In this document: positions 20,484 through 30,573 of the stretch, piece by piece
How the letters are laid out: the number at the start of each line of letters is the position of its first letter
How positions within the stretch are numbered: position 1 is the stretch's first letter
Assembly (NCBI RefSeq): GCF_034424625.1
Contig: NZ_CP139976.1
Location: 1,922,001 to 1,986,000, forward strand
Direction: 5' to 3'
Length of the DNA: 64,000 nucleotides
Source of the DNA: Janthinobacterium lividum
Lineage (GTDB): Bacteria > Pseudomonadota > Gammaproteobacteria > Burkholderiales > Burkholderiaceae_D
Translations under genes and position numbers: made by a program
The notes under the pieces: model-generated
Databases searched by the model: none
The model's input: only the letters and a program-made list of their open reading frames with translations
Told to the model about the DNA's origin: nothing

Positions 20484-21509
20484 TCAGTCCTGGACGTCAG
20501 CGGCGCTCAACACGCTGTTGCGTCCGCCGCGCTTGGCCGCGTACAGGGCCTGGTCGGCGCGGTTGATCAATTGCTCGACCGTCGAGTCCGGCGAAGGCAC
20601 GATAGTGGCCACGCCGATCGAGATGGTGACGATGCCCGTGCTTGCCGCCGGATTCTCGATCTGCAAGCCTTCCAGATGGCGCCGGCACGCTTCGGCGATC
20701 AGCAGCGCGCCGGCCGGATTCGTTTCCGGCAGGATCAAGGCGAATTCTTCGCCGCCGTAACGGGCGGCCAGGTCGGCCGGGCGTTTCAAATGTTCCGTCA
20801 GCACGGCGGCGACTTTTTTCAGGCCCAGGTCGCCCGCCAGGTGGCCAAAGTGATCGTTATAGCTTTTAAAATGGTCGATATCGCAGAACAGCAAGCTCAG
20901 CGGTGTTTTGTCGCGCTGGCCACGCTGCCATTCGAATTGCAGGGTTTCATCGAAGCGGCGGCGGTTGGCGATGCCCGTCAAGCCATCGAGGGCGGCCAGT
21001 TTCTGCAGCTCGATATTCGCGTCGGCCAGGTTTTTTTGACTTTCTCGCAGGAAACGAAAAGCCTGGTCGCGCTGCAAGCGGCTGATGTGGGCCGCCGAGT
21101 GATAGCGTATGCGCGCCAGCAACTCCAGGCGGTCTGGCAGTTTCACCACGTAATCGTTGGCGCCGACGGCAAAGCTGTGCGCCTTCAGCTTCGGGTCATC
21201 CTTGGCCGACATCACGATCACCGGCACATGCGCCAGCGCCTCGTTTTCGCGGTACAGCTTGATCAAGGCGAAGCCGTCGATGCCCGGCATCACCAGATCC
21301 TGCAGGATGACGGTCGGTTGCAAACGCAGCGCCGTGTCCAGCGCCTGGGTGGCGTCGGTCATATAGTGAAACTCGATATCCTGCTGATCGCTCAGCATGC
21401 GCCGGATTGCCTCAGCAATAATCAACTGGTCGTCCACCAGCAGGACGCTGACCTTGAATTCGGTCAATGCGGGTTCTTGCTGGATGAAGCTGGAGGAAAA
21501 TTCTGGCAT
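20484..21509 (-). CDS. wspR: Response regulator with GGDEF domain (diguanylate cyclase WspR)
   Basis: A 341-residue protein: receiver domain (about 15-140; phospho-acceptor in ILQDLVMPGIDG), a linking helix, and a GGDEF domain (about 175-335) with an active RYGGEEFA site. An RxxD inhibitory site (RPAD) sits five residues before GGEEF, so product feedback is expected. WspR makes cyclic di-GMP once phosphorylated by WspE. The start at the ATG at 21509 lies 10 bases after the wspF stop. It is the output gene and last of the wsp cluster. Confidence 0.93.
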   Translation of the reverse strand: MPEFSSSFIQQEPALTEFKVSVLLVDDQLIIAEAIRRMLSDQQDIEFHYMTDATQALDTALRLQPTVILQDLVMPGIDGFALIKLYRENEALAHVPVIVMSAKDDPKLKAHSFAVGANDYVVKLPDRLELLARIRYHSAAHISRLQRDQAFRFLRESQKNLADANIELQKLAALDGLTGIANRRRFDETLQFEWQRGQRDKTPLSLLFCDIDHFKSYNDHFGHLAGDLGLKKVAAVLTEHLKRPADLAARYGGEEFALILPETNPAGALLIAEACRRHLEGLQIENPAASTGIVTISIGVATIVPSPDSTVEQLINRADQALYAAKRGGRNSVLSAADVQD

Positions 21510-21519
21510 TGCATTCTTT

Positions 21520-22572
21520 TCAGATGTTAGGGGAGGGCTCCCACCCATTGTTGAGTTTGGCGCCCAGGCGGCTGCGCAGGCTGGCGCCAATTCTATCCAA
21601 TGGCAGGATGTGCTGCGCCGCATCGAGTTCGGCCGCCGCGCGCGGCATGCCGTACACGGCGCTGCTGGCCTGGTCTTGCGCGATGGTCGTCTTGCCGGCG
21701 CGACGCATGGCCAGCAAGCCATCGCCGCCGTCGCGCCCCATGCCTGTGAGCAATACACCGATGGCGTCGCCGCGCCAGTGCTCCGCCACGCAGTTGAAGA
21801 ATACATCGACGGAAGGACGGTAAACATACTCGCGTGGTGCTGCATCGTAACCCAAACGATAATTTTGATCTAGCAGCAGGTGATCATTGGTCTTGGCGAT
21901 CAGTACCGTGCCGGACACCAGTTCGTCGCCTTCGGCAATCACGCGCACAGGCATGCTGAGCTGGTCATCGAGCCATTTGGCGAAGTGCGAGGCAAAGGTT
22001 TCATCGATGTGCTGCACCACCACGATGGCGCAGCCGGGCGGCGCCGTCCAGCCGGACAGCACCCTGGCCACGGCCGAAGGGCCACCCGTCGAGGCGCCGA
22101 TGGCCACCAGGGTCGATACCTGGCCATCGCCCCGTTCGCCGCCATTGCCGTTCGCCTGGCGCGGCGGCGGAGGTTCTGCGCTGTGGCGTATCAGCTTGCC
22201 GATGGTCTTGATCTTGGCCAGCAGCTCGCTGTCGCCGCCCACTTGTCCCTGCAGCACGGGGGTGGCCGTGACGTCGAGCGCGCCCGCGCCCAGTGCGCGG
22301 AAGACCTGGTTGACATTGTCTTGCGGGCGGCCCGTGACCACCAGGATGGCGCACGGGCTTTGCTCCATGATCAGGCGCGTCGCCTCGACGCCATCCATCT
22401 CCGGCATGTTCAGGTCCATCAGGATCAGGTCGGGGCGGTTGCCTTCGCACATGCGCACGGCTTCGAGCCCCGTGCGGGCGATCCACAGCACCTGGTGTTC
22501 CTGCGTGCTGGCCACCACGCGGCGCAGGGCCTCGGCGGCCATGGCGACATCGTTGGCAATGGCAATTTTCAT
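21520..22572 (-). CDS. wspF: CheB-type methylesterase/response regulator WspF
   Basis: A 350-residue protein: receiver (phospho-acceptor in LILMDLNMPEMDG) and a methylesterase domain with the catalytic triad visible as GASTGG (Ser), VVQHID (His) and GMGRDGGDG (Asp). In Pseudomonas, WspF removes methyl groups from WspA and so resets the pathway; loss of WspF locks it on. An ATG at 22596 would add eight residues and overlap wspE, but the family starts at MKIAIANDV, hence 22572. Confidence 0.93.
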   Translation of the reverse strand: MKIAIANDVAMAAEALRRVVASTQEHQVLWIARTGLEAVRMCEGNRPDLILMDLNMPEMDGVEATRLIMEQSPCAILVVTGRPQDNVNQVFRALGAGALDVTATPVLQGQVGGDSELLAKIKTIGKLIRHSAEPPPPRQANGNGGERGDGQVSTLVAIGASTGGPSAVARVLSGWTAPPGCAIVVVQHIDETFASHFAKWLDDQLSMPVRVIAEGDELVSGTVLIAKTNDHLLLDQNYRLGYDAAPREYVYRPSVDVFFNCVAEHWRGDAIGVLLTGMGRDGGDGLLAMRRAGKTTIAQDQASSAVYGMPRAAAELDAAQHILPLDRIGASLRSRLGAKLNNGWEPSPNI

Positions 22573-22582
22573 GAAGTACAAC

Positions 22583-24871
22583 TCATAAGCGGGCATCTCC
22601 TATCAGGTCGGCCACCGCGTCGAGCAAGGTCTCGTCGTGGAAGCTGCCTTTGGTCAGATAATAGTCGGCGCCGGCGGACAGGCCGCGCGCGCGGTCTTCC
22701 GGACGGTCCTTGTACGAGACGATCATCACCGGCAGCTTGTGCAGGTGCAGGTCCTTCTTGATCAGCGATACCAGTTCGATGCCATCCATGCGCGGCATGT
22801 CGACGTCGGTGATCACGAGGTCGTACTCGCCGCTGCGCACCACGTTCCAGCCGTCGATGCCGTCGATGGCCACGTCGACCTCGAAGCCGCGCGCCAGCAG
22901 CAGCTTGCGCTCCATTTCGCGCACCGTCAGCGAATCGTCGACGACGAGGATACGCTTGGCGCGGCGCTGCTGCGCGTGGCCCGCCTGCGCCAGCTGGTGC
23001 AGGCCGCCTTCGTGCAGCAGCTTGTCGATCGACAGCAGCAAATCGGGCACGTCGAGGATCAGCACCGGTTCGCCGTCGTCGAGCAGGGCGGCGGCGGAAA
23101 TGTCGCGCATCTTGCCGAAAATCGGATCGATGGCTTGCACCGCCAGGCTTTGCTCGCCGCGGATGGCGTCGACCACCAGGGCATAGCTTTGCTTGCCGCG
23201 CCCGATCACCACCACCGGCAAGTCCTCGGCCTGGTTCGCCGCTTCGCCCAGTTCCAGCACCTGCGCCGCCGAGACCAGGCCCAGATGCTCGCCCTTGAGT
23301 TCGAAGAACTGCTTGTTTTCCAGGGTATGGATGGCCGCTTGCGGCACGCGCACCACGCTTTCCACCTTGACGATGGGGATGGCGTAGGCTTCACCCTGGA
23401 TATCGATCACCAGCGCGCGCACGATCGATTGCGTCAGCGGCAGGGTGATGAGGGCGCGGAAACCCCGGCCCGGCTCCGATTCCAGGCGCACCGTGCCGTT
23501 TTGCTGGCGTATCGTCTCGTGTACGATGTCGAGGCCCACGCCGCGGCCGGACAATTGGTTCGCCTTTTCCTTCAGGCTGAAGGCAGGCAGGAACAAGAAT
23601 TCCAGCAGCTCGCCCGGCGACAGCGCAGCGGCCATGACGGGGCTGGCCATCTTGCGCTCGATGACGGACTGGCGGATTTTTTCCAGGTCGACGCCACGGC
23701 CGTCGTCGCTGATTTCGATGCTCAGCATGCCGGCGCGGTGGCGCGCCTCCATGCGTATCGTGCCCAGCGCTTCCTTGCCCGCGTCGATGCGCTCGTACGG
23801 GCCTTCCATGCCATGGTCGATGGCATTCCTCAGCATGTGGTTCAGCGGGCTTTCGATCTTCGCCAGGATGTCGCGGTCGACCAGGGTGTCTTCGCCCTCG
23901 ATCTCCAGCTGCACTTCCTTGCCCAGGCTGCGCGCCAGGTCGCGCACCATGCGGGGAAATGCATGGATGCCGTCGCGGAAGGGGCGCATGCGCAGGGCCA
24001 GCACTTCGTCGACCATGCCTTGGGAGACGGCCAGCAGGCGCCGTTCATAGGTTTCGATGTCAGCGATGTGCTCGAGCATGAACTGCTTCAGGGGCTGCGT
24101 CTTTTGCAGCGCCAGCAGCGACTTTTCCATCAGGCCCGCGTCGCCCGCGCGGGCAATGGCTTCGTGCAGGTGCTCGATGGCGGAAAACAGGCTGCTCTGG
24201 TTGCGTTTGAAGCGCTGCAGCGCGCCGATGAACGGGTGCATCTGGTGCGCGTTGATGCGCGATTCGCTGGCCAGCGACAGCAATTTGTCGAAGTTTTGCG
24301 CCGGGGCCTTGGCTGGTGCGGCCCCCGTGCGCGGCGCAGGCGCGGCCGCTTCCGGCTCCTCTACCGCCAGGCCGCTGGCCACGGGAGCCTGTGGTGTGGC
24401 CGCTGCCGGCGCCGGCATGGGCGCAGGCGCCGAGGGCAGGGCCGGCAATTCGGGCAGCTCGGCGATGCCGGCGATGGCGTTCAGGGTCTGGTCGATCTGC
24501 GCCGCATTCGCGGCCAGCCATGCTTCGGCGCCCGCGTCGTCCAGGCGCGACAGCTGCACGATCAGGTCGACGCCCGAGAGCAGCACGTCGACCCGCTCCG
24601 GCGTGAGCTTCAGTCGGCCATGCTGGGCGGCGACAAAGCTGTCTTCCATGCCGTGCGCCAGCTGCACCACCACCTGCAGGCCGACGATGGCGGCCGCGCC
24701 CTTGATCGAGTGCGCCGCGCGCATCATCGCTTCGACGGCGGCCGCGTCGCCCGCATGGCGCTCCATCGCCAGCAAGCCGTCGGTGAGAATCTGGGTCTGG
24801 CTGTCCGCCTCCATGCGGAACAGGTCCAGCATGGAAAAGGCACTCAGGTCGCCGTGCTGGTCCTGGCTCAT
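22583..24871 (-). CDS. wspE: CheA-type hybrid histidine kinase WspE
   Basis: A 762-residue hybrid kinase: Hpt domain with phospho-acceptor His54 (RAAHSIKGAAAIVG), an Ala/Pro-rich linker (about 125-185), dimerisation and ATPase domains (HMLRNAIDHGME; EISDDGRGVDLEKI; GRGVGLDIVHETI), a CheW-like domain, and a C-terminal receiver (LVITDVDMPRMDG). It passes phosphate to WspR and WspF. The frame is open far upstream through wspD, but the ATG at 24871 overlaps the wspD stop by four bases and gives the family start. Confidence 0.94.
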   Translation of the reverse strand: MSQDQHGDLSAFSMLDLFRMEADSQTQILTDGLLAMERHAGDAAAVEAMMRAAHSIKGAAAIVGLQVVVQLAHGMEDSFVAAQHGRLKLTPERVDVLLSGVDLIVQLSRLDDAGAEAWLAANAAQIDQTLNAIAGIAELPELPALPSAPAPMPAPAAATPQAPVASGLAVEEPEAAAPAPRTGAAPAKAPAQNFDKLLSLASESRINAHQMHPFIGALQRFKRNQSSLFSAIEHLHEAIARAGDAGLMEKSLLALQKTQPLKQFMLEHIADIETYERRLLAVSQGMVDEVLALRMRPFRDGIHAFPRMVRDLARSLGKEVQLEIEGEDTLVDRDILAKIESPLNHMLRNAIDHGMEGPYERIDAGKEALGTIRMEARHRAGMLSIEISDDGRGVDLEKIRQSVIERKMASPVMAAALSPGELLEFLFLPAFSLKEKANQLSGRGVGLDIVHETIRQQNGTVRLESEPGRGFRALITLPLTQSIVRALVIDIQGEAYAIPIVKVESVVRVPQAAIHTLENKQFFELKGEHLGLVSAAQVLELGEAANQAEDLPVVVIGRGKQSYALVVDAIRGEQSLAVQAIDPIFGKMRDISAAALLDDGEPVLILDVPDLLLSIDKLLHEGGLHQLAQAGHAQQRRAKRILVVDDSLTVREMERKLLLARGFEVDVAIDGIDGWNVVRSGEYDLVITDVDMPRMDGIELVSLIKKDLHLHKLPVMIVSYKDRPEDRARGLSAGADYYLTKGSFHDETLLDAVADLIGDARL

Positions 24872-25554
24872 CGTAATAGTCTCGCAAGTTGAAAGCCGAT
24901 CAGCGCCGTGTCGAGGCAGCCGATGCGCATGTCGCCTTCGGTGATGACACAGGACAGATAGCGCGACAGGCCCTTGTTGATGGTGGCCGCCGGCGCCTGC
25001 ACGGTGCTTGATGCATAGCGCACGATGCCGTGCAGGTCGGCCACGGGCAGGGCGTAGGCCTGCTCTTCCCAGCGCATCAGCAGCAGGCGCGCGAACGTGT
25101 GGCGGCCCTTGGCCGGCGGCGCGCCCTGTTCGTCGATACCCAGCAAACTGGCCAGCGACATGCATGGATACAGCTTGCCGCCGATATTGACGATGCCCGC
25201 CAGGCCGCGCCCGCCGCGGTGCGGCAGCACGTGCGGCTTGGCCTGCGGCGCCACGGAGTCGAACACGCGCGTGGGCAGCGCCAGCCATTCGCGGCCGATG
25301 CGAAACACCAGCACCGAGCTGTCGCGTACTTCGCCGCCCGCATCGATCTGGCGGAAGTGGCTGGCCCAGTCGCGCTGGTAGTGTTCATCCACGGGCCGCT
25401 GCAGGTTGCGCTGGGCGGCGCCCGCATACACGTCGCAGTTGCGGCAATGCACGTTGGCCGGTAGCTTGGGGCAGCTCTGGTCGCCGACCACGCCGATATG
25501 GTTCCAGCAGTCGTCGATGGCGGCGGGGGACTCGGTGGCGATGAGGTTGGTCAT
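24868..25554 (-). CDS. wspD: CheW-type adaptor WspD
   Basis: A 228-residue CheW-domain protein. The first 60 residues hold an extension with cysteines in the order C-x12-C-x8-C-x2-C (CWNHIG...SCPKLPANVHCRNC), seen in the longer WspD-type adaptors and possibly metal-binding. The CheW fold follows (SSVLVFRIGREWLALPT; GIVNIGGKLYPCMSLASLLG). WspB and WspD link the receptor WspA to the kinase WspE. Its stop overlaps the wspE start by four bases. Confidence 0.9.
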   Translation of the reverse strand: MTNLIATESPAAIDDCWNHIGVVGDQSCPKLPANVHCRNCDVYAGAAQRNLQRPVDEHYQRDWASHFRQIDAGGEVRDSSVLVFRIGREWLALPTRVFDSVAPQAKPHVLPHRGGRGLAGIVNIGGKLYPCMSLASLLGIDEQGAPPAKGRHTFARLLLMRWEEQAYALPVADLHGIVRYASSTVQAPAATINKGLSRYLSCVITEGDMRIGCLDTALIGFQLARLLR

Positions 25555-25563
25555 GCTTGCCCC

Positions 25564-26814
25564 TTAGTTGGACGCCTGGCGGCGCTGGTAGATGCGCGCC
25601 GCACGCGCCTTCAGGGTGGCGGCGGCCGTGTGGTTGCCATTGCGTTCGGCCAGCAGGGACAGGTGGCACAGCGCTTCGTAATGGTCGGGCTGCAGGTAGA
25701 TGCAGCGGCGCCAGTAATCGTCGGCCAGGTCCATCTTGCCGGCCAGTTCATTGATGATGCCCAGCATGAAATACGCTTCCGCCGCCTCGGGCACTCTGGC
25801 CAGGTGGGCGTGGCATTTTTCGCCGGCCTCGCGCAGCTGGCCACGGTCGGCCAGCAGGCGCGCCTCGGCCAGCAAATCGGCCTGCGCGGCTTGCGCGGCC
25901 GGCGCCGGCGATGGCACGGACACGGGGCGCGTGCGCGGCGCTGTCGCGGCAGCAGGGGCGGCTGCGGCGGCGCGCCTTGGCGCGGGCGGCACGCTGCGCA
26001 GGGTACGCAAGGCCGGCAGCGGCGCCACTTGCGCGGGGCTGGCCGGCGCCGCCGTTCCCTTTTTCAGGGCGAAGGCCTGGCGGAACTGCAGCGTCGCAAA
26101 GCCGTTCTGGCAGAACGACGGCACTTCCGCATAGCCGGCCAGCAGCATGCCGTCGTCGGCCAGCAGGGCGGACAGGTTGTGGATGGCCGCGCGCGTGGTC
26201 GGCTTGTCGAAGTAAATCAAGAGGTTGCGGCAGAAGATGACGTCGTAATGGCGGCTGTAGGTGGCGGTATCGAACTGCAGCAGATTGCCCTGCCTGAAGG
26301 TCACCTGTTCGCGCAGGGAGTCGATGATGCGGTAGGCGTCGTCGGCCACGTGCGTGAAATAGCGGTCGCGGAAGGCCACGTCCTGCGCGCGGAAGGCATT
26401 GCGGCCATACACGCCGGCTTGCGCACGCTCGATGCAGCCGGGACTCAGGTCATACGCGTCGATGCTGAACGCCTGTTTCGGCACGCCGCCGTCGCGCAGC
26501 GCCATGGCCATCGAATACGGTTCCTCGCCGCCCGCGCAGGGAATCGACAGGATGCGCGTGGCGCGCCCCCGTGCCCAGCGTTCCTGCACCAGTTCGACGG
26601 TGGCGTAGAACGCCTGCGGGTCGCGGAACAGCCACGATTCCGGCACCACCACCAGCTCGATCAATTGCGTCATTTCGGCCGGCGTGAGCGCCTGCAGGTA
26701 GGCTTCGCTATCGCTGAAGCCCGTTTGCTCCATGCGCTGGCCGACGGCCCGTTCGGCCACGGCTTTGGAGACGGACAGGCCGGTCGCGCGGCGCAGCAGG
26801 GCTTGTGCCGTCAT
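25564..26814 (-). CDS. wspC: CheR-type methyltransferase with TPR domain, WspC
   Basis: A 416-residue protein: CheR N-terminal and SAM-binding domains (SIPCAGGEEPYSMAMAL; DVIFCRNLLIYFD), an Ala/Pro-rich linker of about 60 residues, and C-terminal tetratricopeptide repeats (EAYFMLGIINELAGKMDLAD; YLQPDHYEALCHLSLLAE). It methylates glutamates of WspA, opposing WspF. The start overlaps the end of wspB by four bases. Confidence 0.92.
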   Translation of the reverse strand: MTAQALLRRATGLSVSKAVAERAVGQRMEQTGFSDSEAYLQALTPAEMTQLIELVVVPESWLFRDPQAFYATVELVQERWARGRATRILSIPCAGGEEPYSMAMALRDGGVPKQAFSIDAYDLSPGCIERAQAGVYGRNAFRAQDVAFRDRYFTHVADDAYRIIDSLREQVTFRQGNLLQFDTATYSRHYDVIFCRNLLIYFDKPTTRAAIHNLSALLADDGMLLAGYAEVPSFCQNGFATLQFRQAFALKKGTAAPASPAQVAPLPALRTLRSVPPAPRRAAAAAPAAATAPRTRPVSVPSPAPAAQAAQADLLAEARLLADRGQLREAGEKCHAHLARVPEAAEAYFMLGIINELAGKMDLADDYWRRCIYLQPDHYEALCHLSLLAERNGNHTAAATLKARAARIYQRRQASN

Positions 26815-27266
26815 GCCGCGCCCGCGTCTTGAAACAGCAGCGCGCGCACGTCGGGCGGCAGCAGGTGCTCGAGTTCCACCAGTTGCACGATGCCGTCGGC
26901 GTCGCTGGCCACCTGGCCCAGGAAGGGCGCCGTCGTCACGCCGCTGTCGTCGAGCTTTTCCGCATCGATGTCGGCGATGCCGCGCACCTGCGAGGCCAGC
27001 AAGCCCAGCGCATGCGTGGCGCCGCCGGGCGCGCGGTAGTCGACGATGACGATGCGCGTGTCGAACTGCGCGGCGGCGGCAGGCAGCCCGGCCAGGCGCG
27101 ACAGGTCGATCACGGGCACGGGCGTGCCGTGCAAGTCCATCAGGCCGGCCACGTAGTCTGGCGTGAGCGGCAACTGTTTCAGCTCCAGCAGCGGCAAGAC
27201 GCGCACGATGCCGGCCAGGGGCAGGCCATAGCGGTCGCGTCCGATGTGAAAGAGCAGTACTTTCAT
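26811..27266 (-). CDS. wspB: CheW-type adaptor WspB
   Basis: A 151-residue single CheW domain (MKVLLFHIGRDRYGLPLAG; PDYVAGLMDLHGTPVPVIDL; HALGLLASQVRGI). The ATG at 27266 is chosen because it gives the family start and lies four bases after the wspA stop; an upstream frame extension runs into wspA. It is the short adaptor of the pair WspB/WspD. Confidence 0.9.
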   Translation of the reverse strand: MKVLLFHIGRDRYGLPLAGIVRVLPLLELKQLPLTPDYVAGLMDLHGTPVPVIDLSRLAGLPAAAAQFDTRIVIVDYRAPGGATHALGLLASQVRGIADIDAEKLDDSGVTTAPFLGQVASDADGIVQLVELEHLLPPDVRALLFQDAGAA

Positions 27267-27270
27267 GGGA

Positions 27271-29082
27271 TCAGATGGTGACGGCGAAGGTCGATACGCT
27301 CGACTGCAGGTCGCCCGCCGCATATTGCAACTGGTGCACCGCTTCGCTGGTGGCTTTCAGCGATTCCACCGTCTGCTGCGTGGCATCGTTGAGCTGCATC
27401 ATGGTATCGGAAATCTGCGAGGCGCCGATGGCCTGCGATTGCATGCCTTGCAGAACGGCATCGAATTGCGGCGTGAGTTTCTGCACCTGGTCCATCACGG
27501 ACGACAATTGTTCCGCCACTTGGCGCACCTCGCCCACGCTGCGGCGAATTTCTTCCGAGAATTTATCCATGCCCATCACGCTGGCCGAAACGGCCGACTG
27601 CATTTCCTTGAGCATTTGCTCGATATCCCAAGTGGAGACGGACGTCTGGTCGGCCAGGCGGCGGATTTCCGTCGCCACCACGGAAAAGCCGCGGCCCGCT
27701 TCGCCCGCTTTTTCCGCCTCGATGGCGGCGTTCAGCGACAGGATGTTGGTCTGGTCGGCCACCTTGGTGATGGTGATCAGTACGCTATTGATATTGCTGG
27801 CTTTTTCCGACAGGGCGGCCAGCTTGGCATTGATGGAATCGGTCGCCGAGACCATGTGCTGCATGGTCGAGTCCATGCGCTTGAGGTTGTTTTGTGCTTC
27901 GGCCGTCGCATTCGTCGTGTAGTCGGCCACGGCGGTGGCGTCTTCCATGGTTTTCAGCAACTGGCTCGTGTTGGCCGAGATTTCCTTGGTGGTGCTGAGA
28001 ATTTCCACGCTGGTTTGCGCCTGTTCGATGCCCGTGGCTTCCTGCTGGCGTGCCGAGGCGGCGATTTCCGTGGCCGAGGTCGTCACCTGGATGCCGGCTT
28101 TTTGCACATTGTTGAGCAAGCTGCGCAGATTTTCGAACATCTTCGCCAGGCCGTTGCCCAGCTGGCCGATGGCGTCATTGCCCGTGATGCCGACCTTGCC
28201 CGTCAGATCGCCCGAGGCCGCCTTCGACACCACTTCCAGCAGGGAATCGACCTTGGCCCGCAAGCTATTCGTTGCGGCCAGTTCGTTAGCCTGGTTGTCC
28301 TGGATGGTTTGCGCCATGCGGTTGAATTCTTCCGTCACCTTGCCCAGCTCGTCGCGCGAGATGATGGCGGCGCGCGCGCCCTGCTCGCCGCCGGCGATGC
28401 GTCCGACGGCGTCCGTCAGGCTGTTCAGCGGGCCGAGGATGGAACGGCCCAGCAGGTAGGAAATGCCCAGCGCCAGCACCACGCACAGCAGGCCGCCCAG
28501 CGCCAGGGTCAGCAGCATGGTTTCCTGCAATTTTGTCGTGGTGGCCGTGCGTTCGACCAGCAAGCGGGATTCTTCGGCAGCGACTTCGTCAAGCAGCTTG
28601 TTCGCTTGCGCGACGGCCGGATAGCCGGTCGGCGGCATGGTGCGCGCCACCGCTTCCGTGGCGCCCGGCGCGTTGCCCAGCGCGCGGCGCTTCTCGATCA
28701 GGGGATTGATCCACTCCTTGACCCAGGTGGTGGTCAGCTGGTCGATCTTGCGGAAGCGTTCCGACTGTACCTTGTTGTCGACCGTCATGGCGATGGCTTT
28801 TTGCGTGTGCTGGCTCAGCACCGCCATCTCGTCCGTTCCAGGGTTCAGCGAGGCTTCGTTGCCTGTGAGGATGAAACCGCGTGCTTCCACCTGGATTTGC
28901 AGGATGGAATTGTGAATCCTGTCGATCTCGACCAGCACTTCCATCGTGTGGCGGTCCCATGCATTGGCTGCCGACAGGCGCGAAAAGCTGTTGTAGGCCA
29001 CGCCCAGCAGGATCAGGATGATGGCCACGATGGAGCCGAAGCCCAGGTACAGTTTATTCTTGATACTCAGGTCTTTGAACAT
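27271..29082 (-). CDS. wspA: Methyl-accepting chemoreceptor WspA
   Basis: A 603-residue receptor: membrane segment at about 10-31, CHASE3-like periplasmic helical domain (about 35-185), second membrane segment (about 190-212), HAMP (about 213-268), and the cytoplasmic signalling coil with the conserved hairpin tip (AGEAGRGFSVVATEIRRLAD). In Pseudomonas, WspA forms lateral patches and responds to surface contact. It is the first gene of the operon; the order A-B-C-D-E-F-R on one strand is identical to that of Pseudomonas. The C-terminal residues do not form an obvious CheR-tethering pentapeptide. Confidence 0.93.
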   Translation of the reverse strand: MFKDLSIKNKLYLGFGSIVAIILILLGVAYNSFSRLSAANAWDRHTMEVLVEIDRIHNSILQIQVEARGFILTGNEASLNPGTDEMAVLSQHTQKAIAMTVDNKVQSERFRKIDQLTTTWVKEWINPLIEKRRALGNAPGATEAVARTMPPTGYPAVAQANKLLDEVAAEESRLLVERTATTTKLQETMLLTLALGGLLCVVLALGISYLLGRSILGPLNSLTDAVGRIAGGEQGARAAIISRDELGKVTEEFNRMAQTIQDNQANELAATNSLRAKVDSLLEVVSKAASGDLTGKVGITGNDAIGQLGNGLAKMFENLRSLLNNVQKAGIQVTTSATEIAASARQQEATGIEQAQTSVEILSTTKEISANTSQLLKTMEDATAVADYTTNATAEAQNNLKRMDSTMQHMVSATDSINAKLAALSEKASNINSVLITITKVADQTNILSLNAAIEAEKAGEAGRGFSVVATEIRRLADQTSVSTWDIEQMLKEMQSAVSASVMGMDKFSEEIRRSVGEVRQVAEQLSSVMDQVQKLTPQFDAVLQGMQSQAIGASQISDTMMQLNDATQQTVESLKATSEAVHQLQYAAGDLQSSVSTFAVTI

Positions 29083-29208
29083 GGGAGGGCTCCGGAAGCG
29101 GGAAGGTCAGCACAATTGCACTGTAGCATTTTGCCATGCGGACAGCAAAATGGGGGCGATCTCGGGACGTGGCGGGGCGTAATTTGCGGCAGAGTGCGCT
29201 CCAGACGC

Positions 29209-29230
29209 AAAAAAGCCGCCCGTGGGCGGC
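29209..29230 (-). terminator. Terminator after argG
   Basis: On the minus strand, GCCGCCC and GGGCGGC arms (29230-29224 and 29221-29215) are followed by six T residues. It closes the argF-argG unit ahead of wspA. Confidence 0.85.
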
Positions 29231-29268
29231 TCAGGCAGCTGCGGGAGGCAGTGCCTCCCGGCAACTAA

Positions 29269-30504
29269 TTACTTCTGGCCGCGCTTTTCGCGGGCGATGG
29301 CGGCGATGCGCATGCGCAAGGCGTTCAGCTTGATGAAGCCGCCTGCATCGGCCTGGTTGTAGGCGCCGCCGTCTTCGTCGAAGGTGGCGATGTTCATGTC
29401 GAACAGCGAATCCGTCTTCGAATCGCGCGAGACGACGATGACATTGCCTTTGTACAGCTTGATGCGTACCCAGCCGTTCACGGTTTCCTGCGTGTGGTCG
29501 ATCAGGGTTTGCAGGGCAACGCGCTCAGGCGCCCACCAGTAGCCGTTGTAGATCATCGATGCGTAGCGCGGCATCAGGTCATCTTTCAGGTGGGCCACTT
29601 CGCGGTCCAGGGTGATCGATTCGATGGCGCGGTGGGCTTTCAGCATGATAGTGCCGCCCGGGGTTTCATAGCAGCCGCGCGATTTCATGCCGACGTAGCG
29701 GTTTTCCACCAGGTCCAGGCGACCCACGCCATGCTTGCCGCCAACCTTGTTCAGTTCGGCCAGCACGGTGGCAGGCGACATGCGCACGCCGTTGATGGCG
29801 ACGATGTCGCCTTTTTCGTATTCGATGTCCAGGTATTCCGCTTCGTCCGGGGCCTTTTCAGGGCTGACGGTCCAGCGCCACATGGTTTCTTCCGCTTCGG
29901 CGCTCGGGTTTTCCAGGTGGCGGCCTTCAAAGCTGATGTGCAGCAAGTTGGCGTCCATCGAGTACGGCGCGCCGCCGTTCTTGTGCTTCATGTCGATTTC
30001 GATGCCGGCGTCTTCCGCGTACTTCAGCAGTTTTTCGCGCGACAGCAGATCCCACTCGCGCCATGGAGCGATGATTTTCACGCCTGGCTTCAGCGCGTAG
30101 GCGCCCAGCTCGAAACGCACCTGGTCGTTGCCCTTGCCGGTCGCGCCGTGCGAGATGGCGTCGGCGCCGGTGGCGTTGGCGATTTCGATCAGGCGCTTGG
30201 CGATCAGTGGACGGGCGATCGAGGTGCCCAGCAGGTATTCGCCTTCATACACGGTATTGGCGCGGAACATCGGGAAGACGAAATCGCGCACGAATTCTTC
30301 GCGGACATCTTCGATATGGATGTTTTCCGGCTTGATGCCGAACTTGATGGCCTTGGCGCGTGCCGGTTCCAGTTCTTCGCCCTGGCCCAGGTCGGCCGTG
30401 AAGGTGACGATTTCGCACTGGTAGTTATCTTGCAGCCATTTCAGGATGACGGAGGTGTCGAGTCCGCCGGAATAGGCCAGGACTACTTTTTTAATGTCGC
30501 TCAT
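29269..30504 (-). CDS. argG: Argininosuccinate synthase
   Basis: A 411-residue enzyme that joins citrulline and aspartate with ATP to form argininosuccinate. The ATP-pyrophosphatase loop AYSGGLDTS is at residues 10-18, and the substrate-binding stretches [14 protein letters not shown] and YETPGGTIM are present. Full length. It lies 69 bases after argF on the same strand and ends in a terminator, so the two consecutive arginine steps are probably co-transcribed. Confidence 0.97.
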   Translation of the reverse strand: MSDIKKVVLAYSGGLDTSVILKWLQDNYQCEIVTFTADLGQGEELEPARAKAIKFGIKPENIHIEDVREEFVRDFVFPMFRANTVYEGEYLLGTSIARPLIAKRLIEIANATGADAISHGATGKGNDQVRFELGAYALKPGVKIIAPWREWDLLSREKLLKYAEDAGIEIDMKHKNGGAPYSMDANLLHISFEGRHLENPSAEAEETMWRWTVSPEKAPDEAEYLDIEYEKGDIVAINGVRMSPATVLAELNKVGGKHGVGRLDLVENRYVGMKSRGCYETPGGTIMLKAHRAIESITLDREVAHLKDDLMPRYASMIYNGYWWAPERVALQTLIDHTQETVNGWVRIKLYKGNVIVVSRDSKTDSLFDMNIATFDEDGGAYNQADAGGFIKLNALRMRIAAIAREKRGQK

Positions 30505-30573
30505 ATTGCTTCCAGTTGTCGTTGTCGATGTATGTATTGCGATGCTGCCAGAGTGTATGCAGTGCCTGGCGAA

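Noticed and set aside
22637-24892. 751-residue plus-strand open frame opposite wspE
   Set aside because: Antisense shadow of a gene with all WspE motifs; composition is unlike a protein.
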